From Halopseudomonas oceani (GTDB taxonomy: Bacteria; Pseudomonadota; Gammaproteobacteria; Pseudomonadales; Pseudomonadaceae), in the NCBI RefSeq assembly GCF_002903165.1, contig NZ_PPSK01000003.1, positions 62,001 to 126,000 on the forward strand: a DNA stretch of 64,000 nucleotides, given 5' to 3'. The notes beneath the pieces were generated by a model. It searched no databases, was not told where the DNA came from, and saw only the letters and a program-made list of their open reading frames with translations. Positions 8,884 through 19,132 of this stretch are shown one piece after another. The first letter of the stretch is position 1. Each line of letters begins with the position of its first letter. The position numbers and the translations under genes were made by a program.

Positions 8884-10851
8884 ATGCGCTTGAAATCCCT
8901 CACCCTGATCAACACCGTTCTACTGGCCGCCGCAGGGGTCACGCTGGGTGCCAGTCTCTGGTGGTCGCAACAGGCGCTAAAAGCCCCCTACGCATTGATG
9001 GATGCCTACCTCAATATCGTTGGCCAGACCCAATCGCTGCAGCAGAATACCGAGGCCTACCGCCTGCACGGCGACGCATTGCGGCTGCAGCAGGCGCAGC
9101 ACGCAGCGACGGCGCTGCAGGAAAGCCTGCAGCAATTTCCAGCTGATATCCGTCAGCCACTGGAGGCGCCACTGGCCACCTTTGCCGAATTCATGCAGAC
9201 CGACCTGCTGGCCGTCGGCAAGCTGGCGGGCGACCCACAGGCACTGTTGATTCAAGCCGAACGCGAAGTCCTCGCAGAACTCAACCACCTCGCCGAGTAC
9301 GCCCGAAATGGCCAGCAACAGGGCGCAACGGCAGCAGCCGACTATGTCCGTCTGATAGACGACCTGCAGGCCAACCTGTTTCGTGTCAGCATCGCCCGCG
9401 CGCGCCTGTTCAGCCAGAACGATCCGGCCCTGCTGGAGAACCTGCAGCGCTTGATCCGCAGCACCCGGACCACTGCAAATGAGCTCGATGCCCTGCCGCT
9501 GCTGGGTGTGGTTGAAGAGCAGGACAACAGCAACGACCCCTTTGCCTCACTGCTGGGCGTCAACACCGGCAACAAATCCGCAGCCAGTGACCCTGGCGCT
9601 GACTACAAGCGCACCCTGCAATCGCTGCTTAGCCGCTACCCGGCAGAGCTGGAGCGCACCAGCGCGCTGATCGCCGAACGGGCCAAGCTGCAGCAGATTA
9701 CCGGCGAGCGCATTGCCAGTCTGCTGGCTGGGACCGAGCAGATGCGCCCGGCGCTGACCGCAGCGCGCGATAACGTCACCACGCAAGTGCGCAACGTACA
9801 ACTGGCAATCATCGCCATGATCATTTTGATCGCGGTGCTGATCGAGCGCATGCAGCGCTCGCTCGCTAACGGCATCAGTCAGTTTGCGCCGGTGCTTTCC
9901 ACCTACGCCAGCGGTGATTTCACCCAACCGGTATCCTCCCGGAGCCGGGTACAGGAACTGAAGCAACTCGAACACTCGGCCAACCAGCTGCGTCAGTACC
10001 TGATCGAACTGGTGACCACCATCAACCAACAGGCAGAAGCCCTCAGCGGTACCAGCAACGACCTGGAGCAGCTGTCCGCCGACACCCACGATCGCGCCGC
10101 GCAGCAGCAACGCGACACCCAATCGATTAATCAGGATATCGGTGGCATGGATGAAGCCATTCGTCTGGTGGCAACCAACGCCGGCGAAAGCGCCGAGCTG
10201 GCAAGGGTGGCCAATCGCGAGGTGCGCGACGGTCAGCAGGTCATCGGCGGCACCATTGCCCAGATGCAGCAATTAGTGGTGGAAGTGCAGAACAGCTCCC
10301 GCACCATTGATCGCATGGTCACCGAGTCCGATACCATCGGCAGTGTGCTGGAAGTCATTCAGGGCGTTGCCGAGCAAACCAATCTGCTGGCCCTCAACGC
10401 GGCCATCGAGGCTGCACGCGCCGGCGAAGCCGGCCGCGGTTTTGCGGTGGTTGCCGACGAGGTGCGCCAACTGGCCCAGCGCACAGCCGGCTCCACCCAG
10501 GAAATCCGCCAGCTGATCGAACGCCTGCAGCAGGTTGCGCGCCAGTCGGCGGGGCAGATGGAAGAACAGGTCAAGCAAGCGCGCAGTACCGCCGAACAAG
10601 GTCAGCTGGCGGACGCCGCCTTGGGCCGCATCGTCAATGCCATCGAACGCATCACCGAACTGGCCGAACACATCGCCACACACACCGACGCGCAATCCGA
10701 CCGGGTGCGCACCATTCGCGAAAACAGCCAGCAGATCAATCATCTGAGTGAGGCTAACCTTGGTATGGTCGCCCACACCCGCGAGCACACCCAGCAGATC
10801 AGCCAGCGCAGCCGTGCCCTGCTGTCAGCGGTCTCCGCCTTCCGAATCTGA
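8884..10851 (+). CDS. Methyl-accepting chemotaxis protein (possibly CtpL-like)
   Basis: A 655-residue inner-membrane chemoreceptor. A first membrane segment lies at about residues 7-26. A large all-helical periplasmic domain covers about 30-300, compatible with a helical bimodular (HBM) sensor, and a second membrane segment ([14 protein letters not shown]) is near 305-325. A HAMP region follows. The kinase-control hairpin holds [19 protein letters not shown] and [16 protein letters not shown]. The end (SAVSAFRI) has no CheR/CheB-binding pentapeptide. The frame is open upstream to 8761, but the ATG at 8884 directly precedes the MRLKSL-membrane start. From memory P. aeruginosa has ctpL (phosphate and chloroaniline taxis) in this spot beside dsbD; orthology is inferred from position, so no symbol is given. 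Confidence 0.88.
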   Translation: MRLKSLTLINTVLLAAAGVTLGASLWWSQQALKAPYALMDAYLNIVGQTQSLQQNTEAYRLHGDALRLQQAQHAATALQESLQQFPADIRQPLEAPLATFAEFMQTDLLAVGKLAGDPQALLIQAEREVLAELNHLAEYARNGQQQGATAAADYVRLIDDLQANLFRVSIARARLFSQNDPALLENLQRLIRSTRTTANELDALPLLGVVEEQDNSNDPFASLLGVNTGNKSAASDPGADYKRTLQSLLSRYPAELERTSALIAERAKLQQITGERIASLLAGTEQMRPALTAARDNVTTQVRNVQLAIIAMIILIAVLIERMQRSLANGISQFAPVLSTYASGDFTQPVSSRSRVQELKQLEHSANQLRQYLIELVTTINQQAEALSGTSNDLEQLSADTHDRAAQQQRDTQSINQDIGGMDEAIRLVATNAGESAELARVANREVRDGQQVIGGTIAQMQQLVVEVQNSSRTIDRMVTESDTIGSVLEVIQGVAEQTNLLALNAAIEAARAGEAGRGFAVVADEVRQLAQRTAGSTQEIRQLIERLQQVARQSAGQMEEQVKQARSTAEQGQLADAALGRIVNAIERITELAEHIATHTDAQSDRVRTIRENSQQINHLSEANLGMVAHTREHTQQISQRSRALLSAVSAFRI

Positions 10852-10878
10852 ACCGCTGAGCCATTAAGCAACAATTGT

Positions 10879-10906
10879 GGCACTGCGCCTCAGGGCCAGT
10901 GCCTTT
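10879..10906 (+). terminator. Stem-loop after the chemoreceptor gene
   Basis: GGCACTG (10879-10885) pairs with CAGTGCC (10897-10903), followed by TTTC. It begins 27 bases after the chemoreceptor stop. The T-tract is short, so termination may be partial. Confidence 0.4.
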
Positions 10907-10960
10907 CACCAGCCAGCGTCAGCCTTTATGATGACCGTCCACTTTCCGCTCGGTTATCCC

Positions 10961-12769
10961 ATGCGCGCGTTTCGTTTTTGCCTGATGCTGCTGCTCCTGC
11001 TAAGCGCCAGCGTCCACGCCCAATTCGCTGGTAACGGCTCGCTGACCGGCCTGATCCAGAGTGGCAGCAGCCAAAGCACCTTTCTGCCGGTTCATCAGGC
11101 TTTTCGCCCCGACATCCTCGACGCCAACCCTCAACAGGTCACCGTGATCTTTGACATCGCGCCCGGCTACTACCTGTATCGCCATCGCCTGCACCTGAGC
11201 AACCCCGACAGTCCCGACGAGGACCTGCAGATCGCACTACCGGAAGGCAAGCACAAGACCGACGAGTACTTCGGTGACGTCGAGGTCTATTACGACCAAT
11301 TGCAGATTCAGCTCGATACCAACCAATTGAGCGCCGGACAAACCCAGCTGCGGGTCGGTTTCCAGGGCTGCGCCGATGCGGGTCTTTGCTACCCGCCAGA
11401 AACCGTCATGCTGGAGCTGCCGACACCGGCGACCGGTGGCACGCCTGCCAGCAACGACAGCCAGCCTGCAGCAGCGCCCACAGCGGCGGCGCAGCCCGCT
11501 GCGCAAGAGCATGGCCGACTGGTGACCTGGCTGCTGTTTCTGCTCGGGGGTATCGGCCTGACGTTCACCCCCTGCGTGCTGCCCATGCTGCCGATTCTGT
11601 CCAGCATGGTGCTGGGCCGCAGCCACATCAGCCGTGGCCGTGCGCTGTCACTGGCACTTGGCTACGTGCTTGGCATGGCAGTGACATTGGCTATTGTCGG
11701 GGCCCTGATCGGTAGTTTCGGCGCCGCCCTCAACCTGCAGGCGCGCCTGCAATCACCCTGGATTCTGGGCACTTTCGCGGTGTTCTTCGTCCTGTTTGCG
11801 CTGGCCATGTTCGGCCTGTTCGATCTGCGCCTGCCCGAGTTTTTGCGTGAGCCACTCGAACGCCTGAACCGCCGTGCCCACGGCGGCTCGCTGACGGGCG
11901 CAACCGCCATGGGCGCACTGTCGACACTGGTGGTATCGCCTTGCATCTCGGCGCCTCTGGCAGGGGCACTGGTGTACATCAGCAGCACCGGGGACACCCT
12001 CGGTGGCGGCCTCAACCTTTTTGCCTTGGGGCTCGGCATGGGTGTTCCGCTGATTGTTATCACCCTGTTCGGTAAGAGCCTGCTGCCCAGCTCAGGGCCT
12101 TGGATGGAAACGGTCAAGCATCTTTTCGGCTTTGGCTTGCTGGCGGTCGCCATCTGGTTGCTCGAACGTGTACTGCCGGGCCCGGTAAGCCTCGCCTTGT
12201 GGGCAGCGCTGAGCACCGGCCTGGCTGTTCGTCTGGGCTTGATGCAAGGCGGCAACTACCTGCGCCAGACCATTGCCCTGCTGTTTGGCCTGTATGCGGC
12301 AGCCGCCCTGTTCGGCGCCCTTGCCGGTGGCGAAGACCCGCTGCGACCATTACAACCACTGACCGGTGGTAGCAGCGTACAACCCGCCTCCGCGGCCTTC
12401 ACCCTGATCAAGGAGCCAGCCGAACTGGAGCGTCAACTGGCAGTGGCTGCCGAACGCGGCCAGCCAGCCATCGTCGATGTCTATGCTGACTGGTGCATCA
12501 GTTGCAAGATCATGGAACGCACCATTCTTAGCCAGCCAGAGGTACAGGCACTGCTGGCCGACCACCTCCGTATCAAGCTTGACCTGACTGACAACAGCCC
12601 GGCCCAGCGCGCTTGGCTGACCCGCCACGAGCTATTTGGCCCTCCCGCTTACCTGTTTTTTGCTCGCAACGGGCAGGAACAGCGTGACCTGCGCATTCAA
12701 GGCGAAGTCTCACTGGAAGAATTCAGCAGCCTTGCAAGCCAGTCCAGACAGGAAAAGATTGCGCCATAA
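10961..12769 (+). CDS. dsbD: Thiol:disulfide interchange protein DsbD
   Basis: A 602-residue inner-membrane protein that carries electrons from cytoplasmic thioredoxin to periplasmic DsbC/DsbG-type and cytochrome-maturation thiols. All three redox parts are visible. After a signal peptide (residues 1-20, ending SVHA), the periplasmic alpha domain has the Cys pair in GCADAGLCYPP. The membrane domain has TFTPCVLPMLPILSSM and VVSPCISAPLAGALVY, its two redox cysteines. The C-terminal thioredoxin-like domain has DVYADWCISCK. The frame is open upstream to 10877, but the ATG at 10961 starts the signal peptide. It precedes aroQ-accB-accC, as I recall for PA4845-PA4848. Confidence 0.95.
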   Translation: MRAFRFCLMLLLLLSASVHAQFAGNGSLTGLIQSGSSQSTFLPVHQAFRPDILDANPQQVTVIFDIAPGYYLYRHRLHLSNPDSPDEDLQIALPEGKHKTDEYFGDVEVYYDQLQIQLDTNQLSAGQTQLRVGFQGCADAGLCYPPETVMLELPTPATGGTPASNDSQPAAAPTAAAQPAAQEHGRLVTWLLFLLGGIGLTFTPCVLPMLPILSSMVLGRSHISRGRALSLALGYVLGMAVTLAIVGALIGSFGAALNLQARLQSPWILGTFAVFFVLFALAMFGLFDLRLPEFLREPLERLNRRAHGGSLTGATAMGALSTLVVSPCISAPLAGALVYISSTGDTLGGGLNLFALGLGMGVPLIVITLFGKSLLPSSGPWMETVKHLFGFGLLAVAIWLLERVLPGPVSLALWAALSTGLAVRLGLMQGGNYLRQTIALLFGLYAAAALFGALAGGEDPLRPLQPLTGGSSVQPASAAFTLIKEPAELERQLAVAAERGQPAIVDVYADWCISCKIMERTILSQPEVQALLADHLRIKLDLTDNSPAQRAWLTRHELFGPPAYLFFARNGQEQRDLRIQGEVSLEEFSSLASQSRQEKIAP

Positions 12770-12907
12770 TGCAGCCATCATGCTGACATTTGATGTCAAC
12801 ATTCCGCTTCTGGACAGGCCGATCTGATTACGGCAAACTGCCGGAAAAATCTTGACTGACGGGTCACTCCAAAAGAGCCTCCCGTCCCGCAACGGAATAC
12901 ACGGACA

Positions 12908-13351
12908 ATGGCCAGTATCCTGGTCCTGCACGGACCCAACCTGAACCGCCTCGGCAGCCGCGAACCCGGTGTCTATGGCGCGACAACACTGGATCAGATC
13001 AACCAGCACCTGCGCGAACTGGCCAGCCAGCAGGGGCACCACCTGCTCAGCCTGCAAAGCAATGCAGAGCATGAACTGATCGAACGGATTCACGCCGCGG
13101 GTGACGAAGCCATCGACTTCATCATCATTAATCCGGCTGCTTTTACCCATACCAGCGTCGCAATACGTGACGCATTGCTCGCAGTGAGCATCCCATTCAT
13201 CGAAGTTCACTTATCCAACGTGTATAAGCGCGAACCCTTCCGTCATCACTCCTACTTTTCGGACGTAGCCGAGGGAGTGATCTGCGGTCTGGGAGCCAAG
13301 GGCTACGAGCTGGCCCTGCAAGCCGCGATACACAAGATCGAACAAAACTGA
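12908..13351 (+). CDS. aroQ: 3-dehydroquinate dehydratase, type II
   Basis: A 147-residue enzyme that removes water from 3-dehydroquinate to give 3-dehydroshikimate in aromatic amino acid synthesis. The type II start [19 protein letters not shown] holds the catalytic tyrosine and arginine; [18 protein letters not shown] and [20 protein letters not shown] hold the substrate-binding and catalytic histidine parts. Length is normal for the dodecameric type II family. A 138-base gap separates it from dsbD; I see no convincing promoter there. accB follows after 32 bases. Confidence 0.97.
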   Translation: MASILVLHGPNLNRLGSREPGVYGATTLDQINQHLRELASQQGHHLLSLQSNAEHELIERIHAAGDEAIDFIIINPAAFTHTSVAIRDALLAVSIPFIEVHLSNVYKREPFRHHSYFSDVAEGVICGLGAKGYELALQAAIHKIEQN

Positions 13352-13383
13352 TTACGCAAACCTGCTCTGGAGTGCACGCATCA

Positions 13384-13839
13384 ATGGATATTCGCAAAGT
13401 CAAAAAACTCATCGAACTTCTGGAAGAGTCCGGCATCGACGAACTGGAAATACATGAGGGCGAGGAGTCGGTTCGCATCAGCCGTCACAGCCAGCACGCA
13501 CCGGTACCGCAGTATCAGGTAGCCCCTGCTCCAGCACCGGTTGCCGCCGCACCCGCTCCGGCCGCTGCTCCGGCTGCCGAACCTGCCGCACCGGCAGAGC
13601 CGAGCGGCCATCTGGTTCGCTCGCCGATGGTTGGCACCTTCTACCGCTCGCCGTCGCCGACTGCGGCCGTATTCGTTGAAGTAGGCCATACCGTCAAGGC
13701 GGGCGACGTACTGTGCATCGTCGAAGCGATGAAGATGATGAACCACATCGAAGCCGACAAGAGCGGCGTGGTCCAGGCGATTCTGGTAGACAACGGCCAG
13801 CCGGTCGAATTCGATCAACCGCTGTTCAGCATCGCCTGA
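13384..13839 (+). CDS. accB: Biotin carboxyl carrier protein of acetyl-CoA carboxylase
   Basis: A 151-residue carrier subunit of acetyl-CoA carboxylase, the first step of fatty acid synthesis. The start [20 protein letters not shown] is almost the same as in E. coli BCCP. A flexible linker rich in Ala and Pro covers about residues 40-75. The C-terminal biotinyl domain has EAMKMMN with the biotin-accepting lysine at residue 117. The frame is open four codons further up, but the ATG at 13384 matches the family start and has a GGAG site. accC follows after 19 bases, the usual accBC operon. Confidence 0.97.
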   Translation: MDIRKVKKLIELLEESGIDELEIHEGEESVRISRHSQHAPVPQYQVAPAPAPVAAAPAPAAAPAAEPAAPAEPSGHLVRSPMVGTFYRSPSPTAAVFVEVGHTVKAGDVLCIVEAMKMMNHIEADKSGVVQAILVDNGQPVEFDQPLFSIA

Positions 13840-13858
13840 GCCCGGGCCGGAGGCTTAG

Positions 13859-15199
13859 ATGCAAAAAGTACTAGTTGCCAACCGAGGTGAAATTGCCCTG
13901 CGCGTGATCCGCGCGTGCAAGGAACTCGGTCTGAAAACCGTGGCAGTGCACTCCACTGCCGACCGCGAGCTGATGCACCTGGCCATGGCAGACGAAACCG
14001 TCTGCATCGGCCCGGCACCAGCGACCGACTCCTACCTGAATATTCCGGCGATCATCAGCGCTGCAGAAGTTACCGGCGCTGACGGTATCCACCCCGGCTA
14101 CGGCTTCCTCGCCGAGCGTGCAGACTTTGCCGAGCAGGTGGAAAACTCCGGCTTTACCTTCATCGGCCCGAGCGCCAGCGTCATCCGCCTGATGGGTGAC
14201 AAGGTCTCCGCGATTGCCGCCATGAAGGAAACCGGCGTACCAACCGTACCCGGTTCCGACGGCCCACTGCCCGAAGACGAAGCAGAGTGCCTGAAGATTG
14301 CCCAGCGCGTCGGCTACCCGGTCATCATCAAGGCCGCTGGCGGCGGCGGCGGTCGTGGCATGCGCGTTGTGCATGAAGAGGCCGAGCTGATCAAGTCAAT
14401 CAAGCTTACCCAGGTTGAAGCGGGTGCCGCGTTCGGCAACCCGATGGTTTACCTGGAGAAGTTCCTGACCAACCCGCGTCACGTAGAAGTGCAGGTACTG
14501 TCAGACGGCCAGGGTAACGCCGTTCATCTGGGCGACCGCGATTGCTCGCTGCAGCGCCGTCACCAGAAGATCATCGAAGAAGCCCCGGCACCGGGTATCG
14601 ACGAGAAGGCGCGTGCAGAAGTTCAGGCGCGCTGCGTTCAGGCCTGTATCGATCTGGGTTACCGCGGTGCAGGTACCTTCGAGTTCCTGTATGAAAACGG
14701 CGAGTTCTATTTCATCGAAATGAACACCCGCGTACAGGTTGAGCATCCGGTTTCGGAAATGGTCACCGGCATCGACATCGTCAAGGAGCAGATCCTTGTC
14801 GCATCGGGCCAGCCGCTGAGCATTCGTCAGGAAGATGTTGTCATTCGTGGCCACGCCATCGAGTGCCGTATCAACGCTGAAGACCCGAAGACCTTCATGC
14901 CCAGCCCCGGCACGGTTACCTTCTTCCACGCTCCGGGCGGTAACGGCATTCGTGTCGACTCCCACCTGTACAGTGGTTACAAGGTTCCGCCGAACTACGA
15001 CTCGCTGGTCGGCAAGCTGATCGCCTACGGCGCCACCCGTGATGAAGCGCTTGCACGCATGCGCAACGCCATCGACGAACTGGTGGTAGACGGCATCAAG
15101 ACCAACACAGCACTGCACCGTGAACTGGTACGCGACCCCGGCTTCTGCAAGGGCGGCGTCAATATTCACTACCTGGAGCACAAGCTGGCAGCGGAGTAA
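13859..15199 (+). CDS. accC: Biotin carboxylase of acetyl-CoA carboxylase
   Basis: A 446-residue ATP-grasp enzyme that carboxylates the biotin on AccB with bicarbonate and ATP. Clear parts are the start [32 protein letters not shown], the ATP-binding [33 protein letters not shown], and the catalytic [26 protein letters not shown] site precedes the ATG. An intrinsic terminator about 40 bases downstream ends the aroQ-accB-accC unit. Confidence 0.98.
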   Translation: MQKVLVANRGEIALRVIRACKELGLKTVAVHSTADRELMHLAMADETVCIGPAPATDSYLNIPAIISAAEVTGADGIHPGYGFLAERADFAEQVENSGFTFIGPSASVIRLMGDKVSAIAAMKETGVPTVPGSDGPLPEDEAECLKIAQRVGYPVIIKAAGGGGGRGMRVVHEEAELIKSIKLTQVEAGAAFGNPMVYLEKFLTNPRHVEVQVLSDGQGNAVHLGDRDCSLQRRHQKIIEEAPAPGIDEKARAEVQARCVQACIDLGYRGAGTFEFLYENGEFYFIEMNTRVQVEHPVSEMVTGIDIVKEQILVASGQPLSIRQEDVVIRGHAIECRINAEDPKTFMPSPGTVTFFHAPGGNGIRVDSHLYSGYKVPPNYDSLVGKLIAYGATRDEALARMRNAIDELVVDGIKTNTALHRELVRDPGFCKGGVNIHYLEHKLAAE

Positions 15200-15200
15200 C

Positions 15201-15310
15201 TGCAAGCTGCAAGCTCACAGCGTATTATCTGCACCATTCGGGGGAGCGAATTATCGCTCCCCTTCTTTTTCTGCTGATCTTGCAGCTTGAAGCTTGCCGC
15301 TTAAAGCTGC
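15201..15310. repeat. Heptad-periodic inverted repeat, copy 1 (accC-prmA gap)
   Basis: Two arms made of 7-base units flank the accC terminator. The left arm (15201-15220) repeats TGCAAGC twice. The right arm (15279-15310) reads TTGCAGC, TTGAAGC, TTGCCGC, TTAAAGC. Fourteen bases of the left arm match the reverse complement of the right arm with one mismatch. Related structures lie at 19050-19109 and 20746-20813. Confidence 0.75.
15240..15270 (+). terminator. Intrinsic terminator of the accB-accC operon
   Basis: A perfect 9-bp stem (GGGGAGCGA, 15241-15249, with TCGCTCCCC, 15254-15262) with a 4-base loop, followed by TTCTTTTT. Confidence 0.88.
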
Positions 15311-15325
15311 TCCAAAGGAGCCCCT

Positions 15326-16204
15326 ATGTCCTGGCTGCAACTGCGTCTTGCCATCACCCCTGAGCAGGCCCCCACGCTGGAAGATCAGTTACTGGAACTC
15401 GGCGCTGTGTCGGTCACCTTTATGGACGCCGAAGACCAACCCATTTTCGAGCCAGACCTTGGCACCACCCCGCTTTGGTCAAACACCCACCTGCTGGCCC
15501 TGTTCGAAGCGGACACCGACCCCGATGCCCTGCTCCAGCACCTGCGTCTGCTGTGCCAAGCCACGCTGCCGCCGCACGAGCTGGAAAAGATTGAGGACCA
15601 GGACTGGGAGCGCAGCTGGATGGACAACTTCCACCCCATGCGGTTCGGTGAACGCCTGTGGATCGTTCCTAGCTGGCACGCGGCACCGGAGCCCAACGCA
15701 GTCAACCTGTTGCTGGACCCCGGTCTGGCGTTCGGTACCGGCACCCACCCGACCACCGCACTCTGCCTGCAATGGCTGGATGCACAGCAACTGCAAGGCA
15801 AGACACTGATCGACTTCGGTTGCGGCTCCGGCATCCTCGCTATCGCCGGTCTGCTGCTGGGGGCAGAACACGCGCTCGGCACCGATATTGACATCCAGGC
15901 GCTGGAAGCCTCGCGCGACAATGCCCGACGTAACCAGATTGCCGACGAGCGATTTGATCTCTACCTGCCCGAACAGATGCCGGACGCACCGGCCGATGTA
16001 CTGGTGGCGAATATCCTCGCCGGCCCGCTGGTCAGCCTGGCACCACGCCTGGCCAGCCTGGTTAAACCCGGTGGATTGCTGGCCCTGTCCGGCATCCTCG
16101 CGGAACAGACTGACGAGATACTTGAGGCCTACAACAATGACTTCGAGCTCGATCCGGTTGCCAATCAGGACGGCTGGATTCGGGTCAGCGGTCGGCGGCG
16201 GTGA
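15326..16204 (+). CDS. prmA: Ribosomal protein L11 methyltransferase
   Basis: A 292-residue SAM-dependent enzyme that trimethylates ribosomal protein L11. The N-terminal substrate-recognition domain ([20 protein letters not shown]) is joined to a methyltransferase core with [20 protein letters not shown], the SAM loop [15 protein letters not shown] and [13 protein letters not shown], where NILA is the family's motif IV. An AAAGGAG ribosome site precedes the ATG. It lies between accC and the zinc-ribbon membrane protein gene, the order I recall for Pseudomonas. Confidence 0.96.
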   Translation: MSWLQLRLAITPEQAPTLEDQLLELGAVSVTFMDAEDQPIFEPDLGTTPLWSNTHLLALFEADTDPDALLQHLRLLCQATLPPHELEKIEDQDWERSWMDNFHPMRFGERLWIVPSWHAAPEPNAVNLLLDPGLAFGTGTHPTTALCLQWLDAQQLQGKTLIDFGCGSGILAIAGLLLGAEHALGTDIDIQALEASRDNARRNQIADERFDLYLPEQMPDAPADVLVANILAGPLVSLAPRLASLVKPGGLLALSGILAEQTDEILEAYNNDFELDPVANQDGWIRVSGRRR

Positions 16205-16275
16205 CAGCTCCCCCCTGATCCGGGCAGAATACGCAATCGCACGACTAATCACCGCAACAGGACAGCCGGCCATCC

Positions 16276-17523
16276 ATGAGTGAACTGCAGGTCACCCAGT
16301 GCCCATTCTGCAAGACGCACTTCCGCCTAACTCATGAGCAGCTGCATGCTGCCGGTGGTAACGTTCGCTGCGGTGCCTGCCTGAAGGTCTTCAACGCCCT
16401 GCCGCAAGCTCCCGCGCCGAGCAAGCCGGAGCAGCCAACGCCACCAAAGCGCTCGCCGGTCAATCAGGACACCCTGCTAATCCACGACGATCTGGAACTG
16501 GATGACCTTGACCTCGAAGCGCTTGGGCTGGACGAATCGATACTGGATGAAATCAACCCGCGCCCCCAGGGTAGTCCCCCGCCAGGCGCGGATACCGATC
16601 TGGACACCAGTGACGTGCCGACTTCACTCGCCGAGACGGTCAGCACCGAGCTGTTCGCCGAGTCAGGCCTGAGCGCCCTGGACGACGAAGACCTCGATCT
16701 GGACGAGTCTTTCCGCGCCGCCCCGGCGGCCCGCGAGTTCACCCAAGCGCAGAATGCCCAGCCCCAACCGGCGCCGGCGGCCTCAGAACAACCGGAAGTC
16801 GAGCCAGAGCAGCCGCATCAGCCCTTCGCTCCGCATGCACGTTTGCTGCCCCTGCAGGATGACGACATCGACCATCCACTGATGCAGCGCGACCTACGCC
16901 GCGAGCCGAGCCTCGGCACCTCGACCACCTCTGCGGAGGACCACGAGCAGACAGATGTGCTCGAACCGGGGTTCGCCGAGAACATCCGACTGCCGGATCT
17001 GGAAGACGAGCCCCTGCACTTCGAGGCGCCGCTGAGCCGTCGTCGGGCACGGCACAACTGGCTGTGGGGGCTACTCTGCGTGCTCGCACTCGCAGGCCTG
17101 GCGGCTCAGGCCACCTACTACAACCTCGAAGCCTGGTCGCGCGACGACCGCCTGCGCCCCGCGTTGGAGAACGTGTGTCTGATAGCTGGCTGCCACCTGC
17201 CGACGCGGGTCGATATCAGCCAGATTCGCAGCAGCAATTTGCTGGTACGGCCGCACCCGGAATTCCCCAACACACTGGACATCAACCTGATCATCTACAA
17301 CCGCGCCGACTACGATCAGCCGTTCCCGGTGATTCGCATGGCGTTCAGCGACAGCCGTGGCCGCACCGTGGCGACTCACGACTTCCGTCCGACCGAGTAT
17401 CTGGCGGGCGAACTGGCTGGGCGCACTCTGATGCCATCGCAGACTCCGATCCATATCGCACTGAGCATGGTTGCACCAACCCAGCAAGCAACCAGCTACC
17501 AACTGGACTTCGTCGCCCCCTGA
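16276..17523 (+). CDS. Zinc-ribbon / DUF3426 membrane protein
   Basis: A 415-residue protein of unknown function. The N-terminus is an MJ0042-type zinc ribbon: CPFC (residues 9-12) and CGAC about 20 residues later. A long acidic, low-complexity, probably disordered cytoplasmic stretch follows (about 45-250, many Asp, Glu, Pro). One membrane helix is near residue 260 (WLWGLLCVLALAGLAAQA). A DUF3426 domain makes the C-terminal 140 residues (RPALENVCLIAGCHLPTRVD, EFPNTLDINLIIYNRADYDQPFP, TEYLAG). Such proteins are common beside prmA and dusB in gammaproteobacteria, but I know no proven role. Confidence 0.82.
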   Translation: MSELQVTQCPFCKTHFRLTHEQLHAAGGNVRCGACLKVFNALPQAPAPSKPEQPTPPKRSPVNQDTLLIHDDLELDDLDLEALGLDESILDEINPRPQGSPPPGADTDLDTSDVPTSLAETVSTELFAESGLSALDDEDLDLDESFRAAPAAREFTQAQNAQPQPAPAASEQPEVEPEQPHQPFAPHARLLPLQDDDIDHPLMQRDLRREPSLGTSTTSAEDHEQTDVLEPGFAENIRLPDLEDEPLHFEAPLSRRRARHNWLWGLLCVLALAGLAAQATYYNLEAWSRDDRLRPALENVCLIAGCHLPTRVDISQIRSSNLLVRPHPEFPNTLDINLIIYNRADYDQPFPVIRMAFSDSRGRTVATHDFRPTEYLAGELAGRTLMPSQTPIHIALSMVAPTQQATSYQLDFVAP

Positions 17524-17537
17524 GCCTTTCGTCGGCA

Positions 17538-17567
17538 AGCACCGTTGCCTGTCGCACGGTGCTTTCA
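17538..17567 (+). terminator. Terminator after the DUF3426 gene
   Basis: A perfect 8-bp stem, AGCACCGT (17538-17545) with ACGGTGCT (17556-17563), a 10-base loop and TTCAATT after it. It starts 15 bases past the stop codon. Confidence 0.6.
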
Positions 17568-17616
17568 ATTGGCCTACACTCGCTGGTCAGCTGTACAAAA
17601 AACACTCAAAACAGTC

Positions 17617-17645
17617 TTTAACCGGTCATGCTTTGCGGGTATTAT
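17617..17645 (+). promoter_or_regulatory. Possible dusB-fis promoter
   Basis: TATTAT (17640-17645) lies 17 bases after TTTAAC (17617-17622) and is followed by a GC-rich stretch (GTGCGCCC). In E. coli the dusB-fis promoter has a GC-rich discriminator linked to growth-rate and stringent control; the same is inferred here, though the -35 match is weak. Confidence 0.4.
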
Positions 17646-17744
17646 GTGCGCCCTTTTCGCCCATCTTCACCCTGAGCCAGAGCGGACGGGACGTGGCGAC
17701 CCGCTCGCCGCGCTGAAAACCGACAGTACAGGGATGGACCAGCA

Positions 17745-18731
17745 GTGATCAGTATCGGACCCTATCAGCTCGCCAATCGTGTGATTCTGGCCCCTATGGC
17801 CGGCGTTACCGATCAGCCCTTCCGGCAGCTATGCCGGCAACTGGGTGCCGGCTTGGTAGTCTCCGAGATGGTGACCAGCGACACCCGCCTGTGGAACAGC
17901 CGTAAATCACGCCTGCGTCTAATCCACGATGGCGAGCCAGAACCCCGCTCGGTGCAGATCGCCGGCGGCGAACCCGAGATGATGGCCGAAGCCGCCCGGA
18001 TGAACGCGGCACTCGGCGCCCAAATCATCGACATCAACATGGGGTGCCCGGCAAAGAAGGTCTGCAACAAGGCCGCTGGCTCAGCGTTGCTGCGTGACGA
18101 ACCGCTGGTTGCGGCCATCTGCGAGGCCGTGGTTCAGGCCGTCGATATCCCCGTTACCCTGAAAATACGAACTGGCTGGGATCCGGAAAACCGCAACGCC
18201 CTGCGCGTAGCCCGGATTGCCGAAGACAGTGGCATTCAGGCGCTTGCCGTGCATGGCCGCACCCGCTCCGAGCTATACACCGGTCACGCCGAGTACGACA
18301 CCATTGCCGCCGTCAAGCAGAGCATCAATATCCCGGTGTTCGCCAACGGCGACATCACCAGCGCCGAAAAGGCCAAGCAGGTGCTCGCACATACCGGCGC
18401 CGATGCCGTGATGATCGGCCGTGCCGCTCAGGGCCGCCCCTGGATCTTCCGTGAGATTGATCATTTCCTGCGCACCGGCGAGCAATTGGCTGCCCCTGAA
18501 CTGGCCGAACAGCAGCAGATTCTGCAAAGCCACCTGGACGCACTGCACGCATTCTACGGCGATGAGCACGGTGCACGCATTGCGCGTAAGCACGTCGGCT
18601 GGTACCTGCAGACGCTGCCTGGCGCCACCGAGTTTCGCCGCGAATTCAACCGCATCAATGATGCGCACCAGCAACACATCGCCATCGCGCATCACTTCGC
18701 CCGTCTGCTGGAAGGAGATCTAGCAGCATGA
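17745..18731 (+). CDS. dusB: tRNA-dihydrouridine synthase B
   Basis: A 328-residue FMN-dependent enzyme that reduces specific uridines of tRNA to dihydrouridine. The TIM-barrel start ([23 protein letters not shown]), the catalytic cysteine segment [44 protein letters not shown] and [16 protein letters not shown] are all typical. The start codon is GTG with a GGGATGG site. Its stop overlaps the fis start in ATGA, so the two are co-translated, as in the E. coli dusB-fis operon. Confidence 0.96.
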   Translation: MISIGPYQLANRVILAPMAGVTDQPFRQLCRQLGAGLVVSEMVTSDTRLWNSRKSRLRLIHDGEPEPRSVQIAGGEPEMMAEAARMNAALGAQIIDINMGCPAKKVCNKAAGSALLRDEPLVAAICEAVVQAVDIPVTLKIRTGWDPENRNALRVARIAEDSGIQALAVHGRTRSELYTGHAEYDTIAAVKQSINIPVFANGDITSAEKAKQVLAHTGADAVMIGRAAQGRPWIFREIDHFLRTGEQLAAPELAEQQQILQSHLDALHAFYGDEHGARIARKHVGWYLQTLPGATEFRREFNRINDAHQQHIAIAHHFARLLEGDLAA

Positions 18732-19051
18732 TTTACGACACCACCCTACCTGATGGAAGCCACACCGTGAGTGACAGCAGTCAACCCACCCTCCCGCCAA
18801 CCGGGATCGATGACATTCGCACCCCGAGAACACTGCGTGACAGCGTAGAAGAGGCTCTGCACAACTACTTTCAGCACCTCGAAGGCCAGGACGTCACCGA
18901 CGTCTACAACATGGTGCTGTCTGAAGTCGAAGCCCCGTTGCTCGAAAGCGTGATGAACTACGTCAAAGGCAATCAGACCAGAGCCTCCGAAGTGCTGGGC
19001 CTGAACCGCGGTACGCTGCGCAAGAAACTCAAACAGTACGGATTGCTCTGA
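18728..19051 (+). CDS. fis: DNA-binding protein Fis
   Basis: A 107-residue nucleoid protein and transcription regulator that bends DNA and responds to growth phase. The C-terminal half is strongly conserved: [37 protein letters not shown], then the helix-turn-helix [26 protein letters not shown]. The chosen ATG overlaps the dusB stop codon in ATGA. A GTG thirteen codons later is a possible alternative start, but the longer N-terminus is common in Pseudomonas Fis. Confidence 0.96.
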   Translation: MIYDTTLPDGSHTVSDSSQPTLPPTGIDDIRTPRTLRDSVEEALHNYFQHLEGQDVTDVYNMVLSEVEAPLLESVMNYVKGNQTRASEVLGLNRGTLRKKLKQYGLL

Positions 19052-19109
19052 AGCTGCAAGCCAGCATTGCCTCCACTTGACGCTTGAGGCCTAGCGCCTG
19101 AAGCTGAAT
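19050..19109. repeat. Heptad-periodic repeat, degenerate copy 2 (fis-purH gap)
   Basis: Directly after fis, GAAGCTGCAAGCCAGC is followed by CTTGACGCTTGAGGCCTAGC and GCCTGAAGCTGAA, which keep GC every seven bases (TTGACGC, TTGAGGC, CTAGCGC, CTGAAGC). Complementarity between the arms is weak. It looks like an eroded member of the family at 15201-15310 and 20746-20813. Confidence 0.5.
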
Positions 19110-19132
19110 TTTGAACCTAGCCTGGATCCAAG